This document shows, in pieces, positions 13,720 to 27,500 of a stretch of DNA of 64,000 nucleotides. Position 1 is the stretch's first letter; the number at the start of each line of letters is the position of its first letter. Source of the stretch: Gorsachius magnificus (Eukaryota > Chordata > Aves > Pelecaniformes > Ardeidae); assembly GCA_034008185.1 (NCBI GenBank), contig CM067084.1, positions 40,995,099 to 41,059,098 of the forward strand, read 5' to 3'. Under the pieces are notes generated by a model. That model searched no databases. It had not been told where the DNA came from and saw only the letters and a program-made list of their open reading frames with translations. Both the position numbers and the translations under genes were made by a program.

Positions 13720-16700
13720 TACCAATCAGCATGTATTTCAAAAGCATGGCACTGATTGATTTTCTTTTAAAATATTAAAGACAACAAAAGCCACACATAC
13801 TTTGGAAACTTGTTCTAAACAATAATTGTTATTGTTAACATCTGCTCTAAACACGAACTAGAATATAAACCTTAATAATGTGGATGAAAATTCCAAGATC
13901 CGATCATGACTTTATGAAAAGAAAACGATTTGTATGAAATGTTCCATGCCTGCTATGGAGCCAAAGGCAATTTTTAGCTTGGTTACATTTGAAAAGGAAT
14001 CCCTGCGGTCTTGGCCAGCTCCATTCCCCTCTCTATCAAGCTGCATTAAAACAAGCAGGCATGTAAAAAGACCAAGTGCCACGATAGTGCCATCCTCTAC
14101 GGCTGCTGGCTGCTCCTTGAGGTTGTGTATAATTTGACACCAGCTGCAAGCATCCCTTTTCCAGATAACTGGTAGAGCCATAAAGGAGAGCAATAAAGGA
14201 CACTAGCAAACCCCAAATACTGTGGGACCAGTTAACCCAGAGGACATGAGGAGGCATCACAGGTCACTGCAGTGTTGGTACAGGCCTAAATCTTAAGTCT
14301 AATGAAAATAAGCAACCTTCTTAACCAGAAGAGACTTCAAGTCAGAATGCATTTCAAAAAAGTTACATGTGCACAAATTGGAGAAATAACGTAGATGATC
14401 TTCCACTCTCCCCTAGCCAAAGGAGCAAGGGAACAAACCCAGTTCTTTCTTTCGCTTGGGTTCAGAGGTTTGACTGTTGCAGCTTATCATCAGCTAATAT
14501 TCAACATATTGAAAAAGACCAATCAGCCAGTAAAGGGAAAATTGCTAGAAAGCAAACATTCAGGCAAGGTCAGCAACGCACAAACTGAGGCAATGGGATT
14601 CACCTGGTCTCTCTAGTGAAAGACCCATGCTTCCAGATTACCCCAGCACACACTGATCACTTTGCTTCATTCACTGATTAATGTCTGTTATCTTCTACTT
14701 GCTTTGTTAAATAAAATTATCTGCCTTGATAGGGAGTTACAAATCCAGCCTCCCTAAAAAAAAAGCTCCAAGCTGACAGAGGAAGAGGACAGTAACAGGC
14801 AGACCCAACTGCATAAAACCACCATCAAAATCCAGGCTGCAGCAGCCCTGCAGTTACCCAAGCAATGACTGCCTCACTTCCCTACTAAAGGGATAGAACA
14901 TGCGTCTCCTATCGTAACGCATAACTCACTCGCCAGACAAAAATAAAGCAAGTCTCAGTTTGTGAAATGTGTTATAGGGTCACCATTGAGCTTAAGGACT
15001 TCTGACAGGCTGCTCAGATTAGGAGATCTGCCTAGCTTTCAAACCCCATCCTGCATTGTGCCAGGGAGCCTCAATGCCCCTGCAGGTCAGAAAAACTAGG
15101 AGCCACTCCTCATTTAGTAGGCTCTTCATAAGGACCAGGACTACCCAAGTACTGCCACATGAAAGCTCACCTTACAGTTTCTGGTACAAACCACATTGTA
15201 TTGACTTTAGCTTGGTGTGTTTTCTCAAGCTGTATCTAAAGACTTTAAATTTGTCAGTCATTCACCTGAAATAATTTACTGCCTCTTCTGAATTGTTACT
15301 GTTACATCAAGGTGGCTTCACAGTCGGTGAAGCAGGTTTATGTCTTAAAAATACCGGACAGATGGTGATGTCTGCTTCTAAAACATCGTGTTTTATCATG
15401 CCAATGAACTTCAAGAACAAGTGCAGAAAAAACCCTATGCTTAAAATCTTGTAAGATACACTTAAAGCATTCTACAAGAATTGACTATTTTCTCCCACTC
15501 AAAATGCACTTTTAAAGAAAGATCGCACAACAAGAGGAGGAAGGCAAAGGATCCCACTCTAGTTTATCTTCAAAGAGGTCATCCTCCATCAGGTCATCCA
15601 CAACACAAATTTTAGATTTTCCAAAAATGCAGCTGATGTTTTGGAACACACAATGTACTAAACTACTTGCTTTCTCTAATCAAAGATAGACTATTCTGCC
15701 ATTATATCACCCCTAAATGATCATTTTAATGGTACTTCTTTGTGCATCGTATTGCATTAACAAAGGTCACCTAAAAAGGTTACTAAAGTCAGCTTTTTTT
15801 CCCCTCCTTATACTACATTGTTACACTCAAGTTAGTCCAGTAGAAAAGAACTCAAAGTTGAATTTTTGAGCCTTGTTTTACTGTATACACAAATGAAATT
15901 ATGCTAATATATATATAATGCTAACATTTTCTCAACTTTAATCCTCTGAGATTGTATGAATAAAGAGTCAAAAAAAAATTAGTCAGAACAACTCTGACTA
16001 TATTTCAACTGTATAAAAGAAACATAGTTCTATCTTTCTCCAGCCATGTTAATTATTTAAGTTTACTTTTTTATATATATACATATAGATATTCACACAT
16101 ACACAGAGGTCATAATACAAAAAGATTTGCTTGTAAACCTGAATGTAGCATTTGAGAAATGAAGTACTGTCTTTCAGCTTTAGGAACTGAAGCACTAGGA
16201 ATTTTTCAAGAGTTTTAAAACCCTACAAATCATTTCAAGCAACAAAATTCTTCTCATATGGCTGTTTGGTGTTTAGTAGATGAAAAATTATATTTAGCTA
16301 TGGCTCCATTTAAGTAGCTGTACTATCCCTGTGACTGCAAGAACACGCCAGCCTCTCTCCCCCTCATGCCTTTGCTACAAGTGTTTATCCCTGGCATAGT
16401 TAATTACTTTACAGGCTAAGTTAAGGGTTTTCTACTTCTCCACTCTTCAATTTTATCTTCTACTCTTCATAAAATTAATAGCTGTTTCCAAAGTCTTCTA
16501 AGAAAGAATAATTTTTCTTTATACCCTATCCTGATAGAGCCTCCAAAATATGCAACATAATAAAAAAAGAAACTATTAAACTTCTAAAACTGTTAGTTTA
16601 ACCCCTTACATTTTAAGGGTGTGGATTAGCCCCCCAATTTCTTTTTTTCTGCAGCATTTGCCAAACAAGTTCTTAAAATGAACTTCTGGGGCTTTATTTT

Positions 16701-17154
16701 TACTGTATCCAGCAATTAGTTTATTCCAACAAAGACACCAATTCCGCATCACTAACTCTCCAAACATTAGCTGATTCCTATTGCCTTGCATTTCCTACTA
16801 CCCACAACTATTATTTATTTAAATCCCTTGAAACCTCATTTGTTTCCACATAGCGAGTGGGGAAAGGTTTTGGACAAGTAGTCTGTCTAAGAGTAGAACA
16901 AGAGGCCTCTGAAGAGGCTTCCATAGCACAAGCACTCCATACCAAGATGTATACCTTCCACATCAACTGAGCAACAACCCGTCTCCTCAGGGAGTTCAGC
17001 AATTGCTCTGATCAAGCAAGTGACAGGTATTAGTCTGCTCAACTGGTCCCTTCCAGAAGCATCAAAAGCTCAATTTTGTTATGTTTGGTCCAAAGATGAA
17101 GCAGCAGTGATGCCACAGAGCCACAGAAACCTTTAGGCCAATCAGCATTTTAAT

Positions 17155-17175
17155 TTATTTGATTAAATCAAATAA
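17155..17175. repeat. Perfect 10-bp inverted repeat around one base
   Basis: TTATTTGATT and AATCAAATAA flank a single central A. The 8-bp sequence AATCAGCA occurs as a direct repeat on both sides (near 17140 and 17183). This resembles a very small inserted element with an 8-bp target duplication, but the interval is short enough that chance is likely. Confidence 0.4.
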
Positions 17176-17795
17176 GGAACTTAAATCAGCACTTGACTAA
17201 AGAAATGAAGGATGGGAAAGGAAGTATGGAAAATGAAGTGAGGACAGGAAAGGCATGCACTGTGCAAGCTAGGAAATCCCTCCACAAAGTTAATACACCA
17301 TTTTTATATTAAGAAGGCGGCTAATGATAAGACACATTGCAACACAAATCAGGATTTGAATCTAAAGACAACTTTTTCATAAGCTTCAGAAAGTGTTAGT
17401 ATTTTGCCTTGGTTACAGACTGAAATACAAATCACGCAAAGGTTTACTAATTTTCATAAACTGGACTGATAAGATCACTTTTTTTGGCTGTCAGAAATCT
17501 GGGAACATACACATCTCTCCCCTCATCTTCCACATCCTACTTGAAGGCAAATATCATTGAAAAGCTAATGGACAATTTAAAATAATTGTGTTAAATACTT
17601 CCCCATTCTGAGAGAGTATTTTGAAGTCTGACTCATAGTTAGGATTACAGTATTTGAGGCAGGCAACTGAAAATGGAAAAGCTACTGCCCATCAGCCTAG
17701 CTATTTTCTATATATTGTTTGTTTATTAGCATTTCAAAGGATCTATGAATTAGAAATCAGCCATCTCCAGATGTACAGTGGGACTCCAGTTACTC

Positions 17796-17811
17796 AAAAA
17801 AAAAAAAAAAG
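17796..17811 (+). repeat. Poly(A) run
   Basis: An uninterrupted A run follows GTTACTC. No retroposed body is recognised upstream. Confidence 0.75.
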
Positions 17812-20800
17812 ACAAATTATGTCAGAAAATCCAAGAAAAACTAATCACCATTTCAAAAAAAATATTTAATGCAATAGGTAATGACTATGTTATTATACCT
17901 TGCAAAGTGCTTTTTAAAATCCCAAGTGATGATTTAAAAATGCTCACACACACATTTACACTTACGGCAACGCACACAGACTCATCTTCGAAATTGCTTG
18001 TTATTACATAGGTACTCAGCATCCCTATTACAGCAGATTTTGTGCATTTTATTATACCCATACAAAAAAAAATTCTCTCGTATTCTCCTGTTTCTCAAAA
18101 CAAATAATCAATGTAAGGTTACGGTTTAGAAGTTAGCGGGTGTTAACCAGAAGCCAGACAGAACATTCATTTCTAGGTGAACAAGTGTTAGCACTCATTC
18201 ATATTTTGGCACAAGCTAGTTCATTAGCAGCTTCATAGTAAAAGCAGAACAGCAGTTTTCTGCAATAAAGGCCGACTATGCTATTTGAATACGAAGCATG
18301 TTTCAGACATGGCAGAAAAATGAAGTATTTTAACATGAGTTAGAAAATGCACAATTTTCCATTCTGATCCCTCAAAACATGTACTTGAATATGTTAGAGA
18401 AACAAATTCACACAGTTAAAATGTAACTAACTTCCTCGGGAATAGATTTCCATTTTGCAGACGCATTAAGAACTCTGAGTCTTGGAAGGAAGCACTTGGA
18501 GAATGCTGAAAGTTAGGGTTTGTTTTGTTTTCTCTGAGTATTTGTTGCAGGGAAGAAATATGCTTTTTTGTTGGCCCTAATTTTTCCCAGCAGAGAATAG
18601 CTGCTACTGTCCAGCGTTTAAATGACCTCTGCCCTGCCCTCCTACTTTGTTTCCCTTAGGAATGTCATTCATCCTTTTGTAACACACTGCAATTCATTAT
18701 TGCCTTACTTTTTCCTGCCACTTTTGTTCTGTTGTTTAAAAGAGAACATAGACACTCTTTGGGTCTAAGGCAAAAAAAAAAAAATTAAAAGGAAATCGTT
18801 GAGACTTGGGAGAACACTCAGACAAATATTCATGTTGCGCTCCAACGTAATCTGAAAGAGTCTTTACCCATAAACTTACCAAAAGTAGTGAACTAACCAT
18901 AAACACAATGAAATACATTAAAATACAAAATTTAAGGATATTTCTATTTGCTCTCATTATTTCTTCTTTCTCATTGCTCCCATACCTTCATCAACATTTC
19001 ATCATATGTTTGTAAGGGAAAAGGGGTTGCTCCCCCCACCCACCTCAGACCAATCTATATGTGATCTTGATATACTCACACCTTTCCCTAGGAACTCTGA
19101 ATTTATTTAGTAGAGGCATAACCCTTATCTACACTGATAAGAGTTTTCACAACATATTTGCACCATTGCTATTGCTACTTCTGAAACACTGGCCCTGAAG
19201 AACAAAGGCTGACCTCCCGCTTCAGTAACACACTGACGCAGCTGAGCCAGTATTAGCAAAGACGGAACTTTTTTTAATAACCACTCCTCACGTATACAGA
19301 GGTACAGTATGTTTCTTAGAAAATTTCTTTGAAAAAGTACCTGAAAGGAATAATTTTTAACTTACGAGTCTAAAATACAAATGACCTTCAATTTCCTCAA
19401 CTACTAGGCAGTAATAGCATTTTCACAGCCAGCAATACAAACTAATAACATTTTCCTTGACCACAGTTTTTTGCCTAAGAGCAGTAAAGATATTAGTAAT
19501 AAAACACAAAACCATCCAAAGATTACAGGAGAATGGCAGCTGCAAAAGCTTAAAATTTTAAACTACCCTAGAACTCCTACATATTAAAATATACTTTGGT
19601 AATAAAACCTAACTCTCAGAAATATATGAATTGGGAATATAAAGATTAAAATAAGTGTTCTGAATAATCCTTTTTAGAAATAAACATTACATGCAAACAG
19701 TTATGAAAAACTTACTATTACAAAAATGATACAAAACATTATTAACGACACTGTTCACATTGACAGTTTAGTCAACACAATGAGAAAGGCGCAATTTAAA
19801 CCTCTGCCAAAAAAAAGAAAAAGTTTCTAGAGGATGTGGATGAGGAGACACTGAAAAGATTCAAGATTACAACCATCTACTGTGAATCAGCAGCCCTGGA
19901 GAGGAAAATGTTTCTTCTCCTTTTCTTTCAGATATTTCTCCCCATGCCTGTGCTACACACTAGCAAGAAAAATGAAGTCTTTGTTTCCCCTTTTCTTTTT
20001 ATTTATAGTTCTGTGGCTCCAAAAGCTCACAGTCTCATGCAATGAAAACTGCCACTGGAAACATTACAACATCATGTCAAATCACATGAGGTACTTCCAT
20101 ATCACGTCAAACTGCTTGCTGTGGAAAACCAGAGGCCTCTCTTATACAAGGATAGCTGATATGTTGTACACAGTATTTCATTCTTTACCCTTTTTCTTTT
20201 CTGCTTTTTTCAATCCCACTTAACAACCCAGCTGCCAGTCACCTTACGAGAGTCACCAGCGAGAGGGTTTCACACAACCGTGTTAGCTGGTTCCTGCCGC
20301 CGAAGCTAACATTGGGATTTAAGATGTTCCCCCCCCGCAATCCGTCCCTCAATTCAGAACATCTCAACTTTTGAAAACAAATAAGTGCAAAGATCAGCCC
20401 AAATCATTTACAACTTTGCAAACTGGCTCCTCATTCCTCAGGCTGCAACCCTTGGCAGTTTAGCAGAGCTGCTCTCCTTGTCTGCCTTCCAGCTGCCTGC
20501 TGGGATGAGCAATATTTACCATCTTACTCTTCAATCAGAGGGCAACAAACAACAGCACAAGTTAAAAGTGGACCAATTGCCATTCTGACAGGAGTATTTG
20601 AACTACTGTCTTTAGGGAAAAAATTCAAATAGCCTCCTACATACTCACCAAAACTCGACACAAGAGTAGCTTTAATCTTTCAGACGCAACAGTGAAAAGC
20701 TCCAGCCACTTCAGAGGAGAAGCAGTCAACAGCCCAACAAGCGTGCGTCTTCTCTACAGCCCAGCCACTAGCAGCACAGAAACCTGCTCTGCCATGAGTT

Positions 20801-22329
20801 TTCTTCCCGGAAAACTGTTCAGCATTTTAATGCTGCAATGCAACAGTGCAAGTCACTCTCTTTGAGGACATCGTTTCCTTTCAGATTAATAGGAACCAAA
20901 AAGAAATTACATTTTACAATTACAGTCTTAAATTTTATGTTCAGATGCCAACATTTGGGACTAGATACACGCAGGCCTGAATGCTTGCAAAACAGTGTAA
21001 AGGATGTGTAGGAGGAAGGTTCAGGGGCGTGATTATTCCCACTCCTGAAACTAAAGACAACTCTGCCTAGCTAGTAAAAACAAGTTTTAGCCCTTCCTCC
21101 ATCATGGAGATGAGGGAGGACTAAATTCCTTTTACGTAATACTGCTTTTACAAGTCGATATGGCTTACATGCTGTGATTGCCTTGGAACAAAAATTATTT
21201 AAAAAAGAAAGAAGAATTACAAATTCTTTTCTGCACAACCCCACGTGTAAGGTAACATACACAGAATCCATCAAAGAGGAATTCTAATCATGTTTAGTGT
21301 GATGTGAACTGCGCTCTATTTTTAGATTGCAGGAACCATAAACAGTTAATACAGCTTTCTCCTTAAAGTATCACATCTATTCTAATGAAAGGCTTTTTGG
21401 CTACTACCAGATGACAAATAATGTAAACTAAAACCACAAGAATGTCTAATTCAGAACAATTGGAAACTGAAGGAGCTAACTTCAGTTTGCTTTATTCCTT
21501 TACTACAACAGGTAAGTTTTTGAAGCAAAACACCAGGCATAAGTAAAAATAAAGTCTCCTGTGCCAGGACATTTTACAATAGTTAACAAATTGAAACTTC
21601 AAAAAAGAACCTAAAAAAGTCAACCTACTTCTGACTTGGCTTCTGGAAGTCCCCAATATTTAGGAAACAAGTCTGCTTTTGAAGGACAAGACGACAGTAT
21701 GAGGCATACAGCTGAGAGGCTGTACACTTTTCCCGTGCTTCAAAGAAGAATAAATTTGAAGAGGAAAAAAAAACCAAACAAACTTAATTTTTAAATTTCT
21801 TAATTCACAAGTGATATTTACCTAAAAAAAATGTAGTCAAAGGTGGGAGTCATTTAAAAGGTTCTCATGGAATACAGAAATTTCTGAGTTCGGTGATTTA
21901 GGGGCTTTACTTCAAGTAGCAAATGAGCTTAAAAAAAAACCCAAACCCACCCTCAGTTTAAACAAAAATATTAGATGCCACAGCTCATGGTTTACATTTT
22001 CTGCATCAAAAGTTGCCTAAAGCAACCGAAAACATTCACTCCTATTTTAGATATTTGTTTAGATATTTAGATATTCATAACAGCATGAGATGATGATAGT
22101 GAGACTTCACACAAGGAAAGCAAAACCTTTGAATTTGATCAGTCTCATGATCATCAGGAGCAACAGGGCATAATGTTTCTTGTGCTTTCTCTGATCACTT
22201 GAGCAAAATTTGATAGCACTTTTAACACCACACACTGAAACAATGCATGTGTATCGACTTTTAGGAAAGATCATACTACAGAATTTTTACAACTAATGTG
22301 GTAATGTACACAATCGGTTATTTCAACTC

Positions 22330-22373
22330 TTTCTATTCCATGGGATAAATCTTTCTGTTCCACAGGATAAATC
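22330..22373 (+). repeat. Imperfect 22-bp tandem duplication
   Basis: TTTCTATTCCATGGGATAAATC is followed at once by a copy differing at three positions (TTTCTGTTCCACAGGATAAATC with the 22-bp unit kept). It is a local replication-slippage duplication. Confidence 0.8.
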
Positions 22374-22772
22374 TGTATTTAACCTCCAGATTGCACTATC
22401 CAGTCCAAAATGAAGTATCAAGCTCTGTGGGTAAATCATGCTTATTACTGATTAATATAAGAGTATCCAGCCTTCAAAAAAGCACCATGCCAAGGGGAAA
22501 AAAATTCCATTTGTACAAATGGTAGCAAACCAGATAGAAGCAACCTGTTTATCTATCACCTATCTTAGGAAACATTCAATATGAAGTTAAATCTCTACAG
22601 CTAAATTCTCAAAAAAAGAAATCAAGATATTAACTAGGCAGAGAAGGGTGATTCTTTTCTATTATGTATCATAACATACAGAAAACTTTATGTTGAAACT
22701 TGGGTAATCTCTGTTTTCAAATTTTTACTACTACTGTAAGGTATTATACTTAATCCACAGGACGCTCTGCAG

Positions 22773-22835
22773 TGATTTACTATGTATTTGTCATGTGATC
22801 GATTAAGGCTTTATCGATCTAAGCACAGTAAATCA
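22773..22835. repeat. Nested palindrome, 63 bp
   Basis: The core 22797-22819 is GATCGAT...ATCGATC and pairs at 10 of 11 positions around its centre. The outer arms TGATTTACT (22773-22781) and AGTAAATCA (22827-22835) are perfectly complementary on the same axis. The spacer on the left is 15 nt and on the right 7 nt, so one side carries an indel. Its origin is unknown. Confidence 0.6.
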
Positions 22836-24030
22836 AAACACACATGTACCCAGAGTTTTAAAAACTATTGTAAGTTGACATAATGCAAGTAATTAAAGAT
22901 TGCACATGAAAACAACAAGACTGTAAGCTAGTCTAATTATAACTTTCTGAGGTGAATAATCAACTGCATAATAGTAAAGCTGTACACACACAGCTAGAAT
23001 AAGACCATTTTTCTGCTTACTGAACATATAATAGAAATATTTAAACATTACTTAAAAAATTCACAAACACAGCACCCCATACTGTTAATCGAGTTTAAGC
23101 TAAAAAAACCCTGATTTATATTCTATAATCTACAGGAGGTTTGTAACCAATTTTGCCAAGACTTGCCTATGCTGTTTGAATACTCTGCTTGCCATTGGGA
23201 AATTTCTATTCATTCCATTTCATCAGTACAATGATTTCCATTTCAACAAGCATGTAGATACAATCTTTAAAAAGTCATTTATCAGTATGCAACCTTAATT
23301 TCTTCTGTTACAGAGTTCCAGAGCAAAATATATCAACTGAAAAATACCACACGATATTCTAGCATAAACACCATCAATATGCAGTACTTCCATGTTTGAG
23401 ATTTCTTATCTATTACGCCCACAAAGGAGATCTAAACATGTTAGAAATGGAATGTTTTCTAAGTATACAAATTATATGTGCTCATTTCATTAAAAAACAG
23501 AAAGAGATACGCAGGGTTTTTTGAATGACAAATATCCAATAGAGAACAGATCTGCTCCACTTACTACTTGAAAAAGTATTTTTCAAAAAACAAATTAGGC
23601 CTCAAAATACAATTAGAAAAATCATGTCAAAAAACCAGCTCTACTTCTGTTTGCTGCTAGTAGTTATCTCATTCATTGTTTTAGTAACACAAGTCTACTC
23701 TTACAATCACTACTTTATAGTTCCTGTCACAAATACCTGCTTATGTAAAACTGTACTACTTTTAAGACTTTTTTGGGATGTAGTAATTTTTTGGCTAAGA
23801 ATTTGGCATAAAAGAAAGCACATTTAACGTACTTAATAAATGAAAAATAATTTAGTTCAGCGAGCTTTCAACAATTGTGAGATTTAAGTGCATAAGCTAG
23901 AGAAACGCATTATTTCTCTTCTGGGGCACCTGGATGTTCTTCATTCCAATATCTAAATGCAGCACAAGATAATTTCTGACCCCCCTCAATCTTAGGTACA
24001 AACTTTTAAAAAAAAAAATAAAATGAAAAA

Positions 24031-24143
24031 AGAACAAGAAAACATAAAAAAGAACAAGAAAACATAAAAAAGAACAAGAAAACATAAAAAAGAACAAGAA
24101 AACATAAAAAAGAACAAGAAAACATAAAAAAGAACAAGAAAAA
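24031..24143. repeat. Minisatellite, 20-bp unit, about 5.6 copies
   Basis: The unit AGAACAAGAAAACATAAAAA repeats at 24031, 24051, 24071, 24091, 24111 and 24131 with essentially no divergence; the last copy is incomplete. It is preceded by an A-rich run at 24008-24030. The perfect copies imply recent expansion and probable length polymorphism. On the minus strand it creates a spurious Phe-rich open frame. Confidence 0.95.
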
Positions 24144-24239
24144 GAAGGTACTATATTCATTTCACAGATCAAGAACTAAAGACTAATTCATGCTTTCTGG
24201 AAGACATTACTACAGCATCTAAGATGTTACTGCCTCTTT

Positions 24240-24392
24240 TCTACTCCACTTTCCTGCTGAAGATCATTGTCCACTTGGCAAGGACACCAGGAAAAAAACC
24301 CTTAGGCTAGCTCATCAGCAGGCATAGTCCATAACCTGCTGATTAGCCTAAACTGACTTTGCCAATAACCTTCAGCAGAAGGCAGGAGTGAT
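24240..24392. repeat. Long nested palindrome (about 150 bp), inner hairpin 24302-24351
   Basis: The inner hairpin pairs TTAGGCTA (24302-24309) with TAGCCTAA (24344-24351), and ATCAGCAGG (24314-24322) with CCTGCTGAT (24335-24343). It leaves a 4-nt bulge GCTC and a 12-nt loop. Moving outward on the same axis, TTGGCAA (24275-24281) pairs with TTGCCAA (24359-24365) and CTGCTGAAG (24254-24262) with CTTCAGCAG (24370-24378). An imperfect outermost arm pairs ACTCC-like sequence near 24244 with GGAGT near 24386. Such shared symmetry over 150 bp suggests a MITE-like, Eulor-like or other hairpin element, or a structured RNA. The identity is unknown. Confidence 0.7.
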
Positions 24393-24429
24393 AACAGTTT
24401 AAATTGCCACAGATAAACCTGTCAAAGAT

Positions 24430-24540
24430 CATGATTCAGCACACGGAGAGACTTAAGTGATTTGCCCAATGTCATACATTCAGCATAAGAGCTGGAACTT
24501 AACAGTATCTCACAGTCTTAACTACAAGACAGCACTCATT
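24430..24540 (+). repeat. MIR-like ancient repeat fragment
   Basis: It contains 'gagagacttaagtgatttgcc' followed by a decayed match to the 'caaggtcacacagc' landmark, then 'agagctggaactt' and 'cagtcttaactacaagacagcactc'. This follows the 3' half of the MIR core in order. It directly follows the long palindrome at about 24240-24392, so the two may belong to one older element. Confidence 0.6.
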
Positions 24541-27500
24541 AATGTGTTTTATTGTTGAGGGAAAAAATGAAGTTTCTGAATTCATCCTGTAATTTTCAGA
24601 TTTTTGTAAGTGCTTCTGGTCTTTCTTTTCCATAATGTACAACTCCATCCAAGTCTACAAAAAACTAAAGAACCACCACAGCTTACCTAGAATACTCTCT
24701 CTTGCAAGATAAAATTTTATCAAATTCATGCACTGCCACATTTTCATACGGCTGGGCTAGGGAACAACCTTAACCACATGAACCTGAACTGAAAGAATAC
24801 TGTTAGATTCACTCTAGAGCAGTGATATAAGATCATCCCATTCAGCAAATTCAGTTGGAGTTGACTCTTTTTCCCCCAAGGTGGTATGTTTATTTTGCCT
24901 TTCTTTTCAAAAATACGAGTCCATCAGCAAAGGAAAAAAGAACCACTGATAAATAGAAGCCAAAAAAGAAGCAATAACCTCAACTGTGAATAAACAGAAC
25001 TAAGTTATACACCCACCCTGAAATAGTTTGTTGGGTATAGCATTGGACAGAGATTAACTTTGCTCAATTTTCATCTGCCCATGAAATAAAAATGCATTTT
25101 TTTCAATAAAGAGATCAAACTAATGTCATGACATAAAAATTCATTAATTCCTCAAAAAATAAACTGCATTTATTCAATACATGTATTTGAGCTTACCACA
25201 GCAAAAAGTACACTGGAAATGGTGATTTGTCTATATTAGTTTCTCAAACAGTGAAAGAATGCAAAAAAAAAAAATCACCATATCAAGATCCCGACCACAA
25301 TGGAAAGGTCCCTACACATATGTAAAACCAAAGCATGGAAGAAAACTGCCAATATGGTAGGAAACGCAAGTGTACAGGACAGATAATGTATTAAGAGGTA
25401 CCTTGTGTATGTAACATTGGCTGAACACATAAATATACCAATATTTATGAATGTATGAAGACACTGACTACTGAATATAGGCGTATACTGATAGTGTTGC
25501 TGTGCCTCCACCTTCACACACACACTGAAGTGAAAACAACTTTCTAATACAACCTATTATTTGTTTGAAAGGAAATAACAAGCTTCCATCATACCTCTGA
25601 AAACAACATGTTATTTTCTCAGTGTGCTATACTTACTGCAATGGACAGTAAGATAAACTACTCTGGTAAGAAAGTCTAGCAGAGAAGGAAAGTTAAAAAC
25701 CAAACGAGTGGTATGTAAAATGCATCTTGATTATGGGAGACAGTCTTGTGAATCAGATTCAATCTACCTCTCTTTGTTCCGTTCAAATGTAGTTGAGAAT
25801 TATGGGCCTCATGTCCCCATCTGCTGGAAACAGGATCTAAATGGCAATCCAATTAATTACATACATTTTATAAAGTATTTTGGTATCATAATATAATCTT
25901 TATACTCAGACTCGAATGGAGAATCCAACAGCAAGGAAAAAAAACCACCAGGAAAAAATGGTGATTGCTAAAATACAGATATAGTCTTAGATGAAACTAA
26001 GAAAAGATTATTTATTGTCCCTCTTCCCCACAAAAACCTAGGAATACTCTTTCATAAAGAAATATAACGTGCCATAAGTTTATGCACCAAGTGAATCGCT
26101 AATAAAAAAATAAAAATTCTTATTTGATAATACCTTATTGTGCCTTTCCAACACTTGTGTACAGAATGCGTACGCTGAAACTAACTTTCAGTACCTTTAT
26201 TTCACTTAGACACTTATAGAAAACAAGAAATATTTATTTTGCCACTACAGAAATTAATACTTAATACTTTACTACTACTACTCGAGTCACACATTTTTAA
26301 GAGGTATGTTTAGGTTACATATTAAGATGTAACACGGACCTGAAATCTTGATGGATCTGGTGGCTCTTTCCTTATTTATACCACTTAAGACTACAGTTCA
26401 ACCTATTGTTCCAGGCTCCTTCATCTACATATTAATTTATAAATGAGACCATTCCATTCAGATGGAGGCAGCAATATGCATAGTCAATCACTGCCACACC
26501 TCAGAAAAATTTAGGGGCAGGAACCACAGAACAGCTCATAGCTTGTGTCCCAGTCATTTCCCAAATAATTCCTGAGTCAGAAATATTACCAAAATAAGCA
26601 ATTTCCACAGTAGCTTAGAATCCTACTCTTTAAGTGGCTGATACATCAGGTTTTCTTTTACAAGGGATTTCTCCCCCTGTAATTTGTAAGGAAACTGAAT
26701 AGTAGCATAGAACGTCATCTTTGCCAATGAATAATGTCACATTATTTTGTATTATCCAGTATTGATTTTTAAAGGGTTTATAGTAAAATAAGCTTTAAGT
26801 CAGTTTGGAATATTGAAACTAAAAATTACTGTTGAATACAAACACAGTATCTGAAAGCAAAAATGTTATCTTAAAAAACTGAGATGTTAAAGTGACTAGA
26901 GGCAACTCTTGTTCACCCAGTCAGCATGCTGATACCTGTTTCCCTTCCACCTTCTATTTGAGTTAATCAAATAGACTGGTTTTCGTTTGGGAAATACAGA
27001 TTAATCTAAGTACTTTTAGGCATTTGTTTAAAATTTGTTTTCTTAAAACAAATTGTGCCCTCTAAACTCACTGAGATTTTTTTTAATATGCAAAAAAAAA
27101 AACAAACAGACAAACAAAACCCCCAAAACTTTAAAAACTCAACAAAAAGAGTTTCCTCACAGTGAGTGAAGACCTGCCTAACATACAAGTGATTTGATAA
27201 CATTTGACCTACACTGCAGTACTCTGTCTACAGTCAATCTTTAGCTATGGCTGTCTCATGCTTTTGTGCCTGATTAAAAACTTCACTTTTTACAACTTTA
27301 TATCAAGCTCAACTGGATTATATCAGAATTTTAGCATATTGCCACCAGCAGCACTTACTATGCTCACCACATTGAGCATTAGAGCACACTTCAATTTTAC
27401 CTTTGAGAAATTAAGGAGAGAACACCATCCCTTGTGCTGATTTGGAAGCATTTTTTAATCAAATGGTACTAAACGTATCAGGTCATCTTGAATCAGAGAC

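Noticed and set aside
23624..23827. 67-codon hydrophobic frame resembling a small membrane protein
   Set aside because: AT-rich DNA readily yields Leu/Val/Phe-rich peptides; no context supports translation.
23897..24172. 91-codon Phe-rich minus-strand frame with apparent protein repeats
   Set aside because: It is the translation of the 20-bp minisatellite, not a gene.
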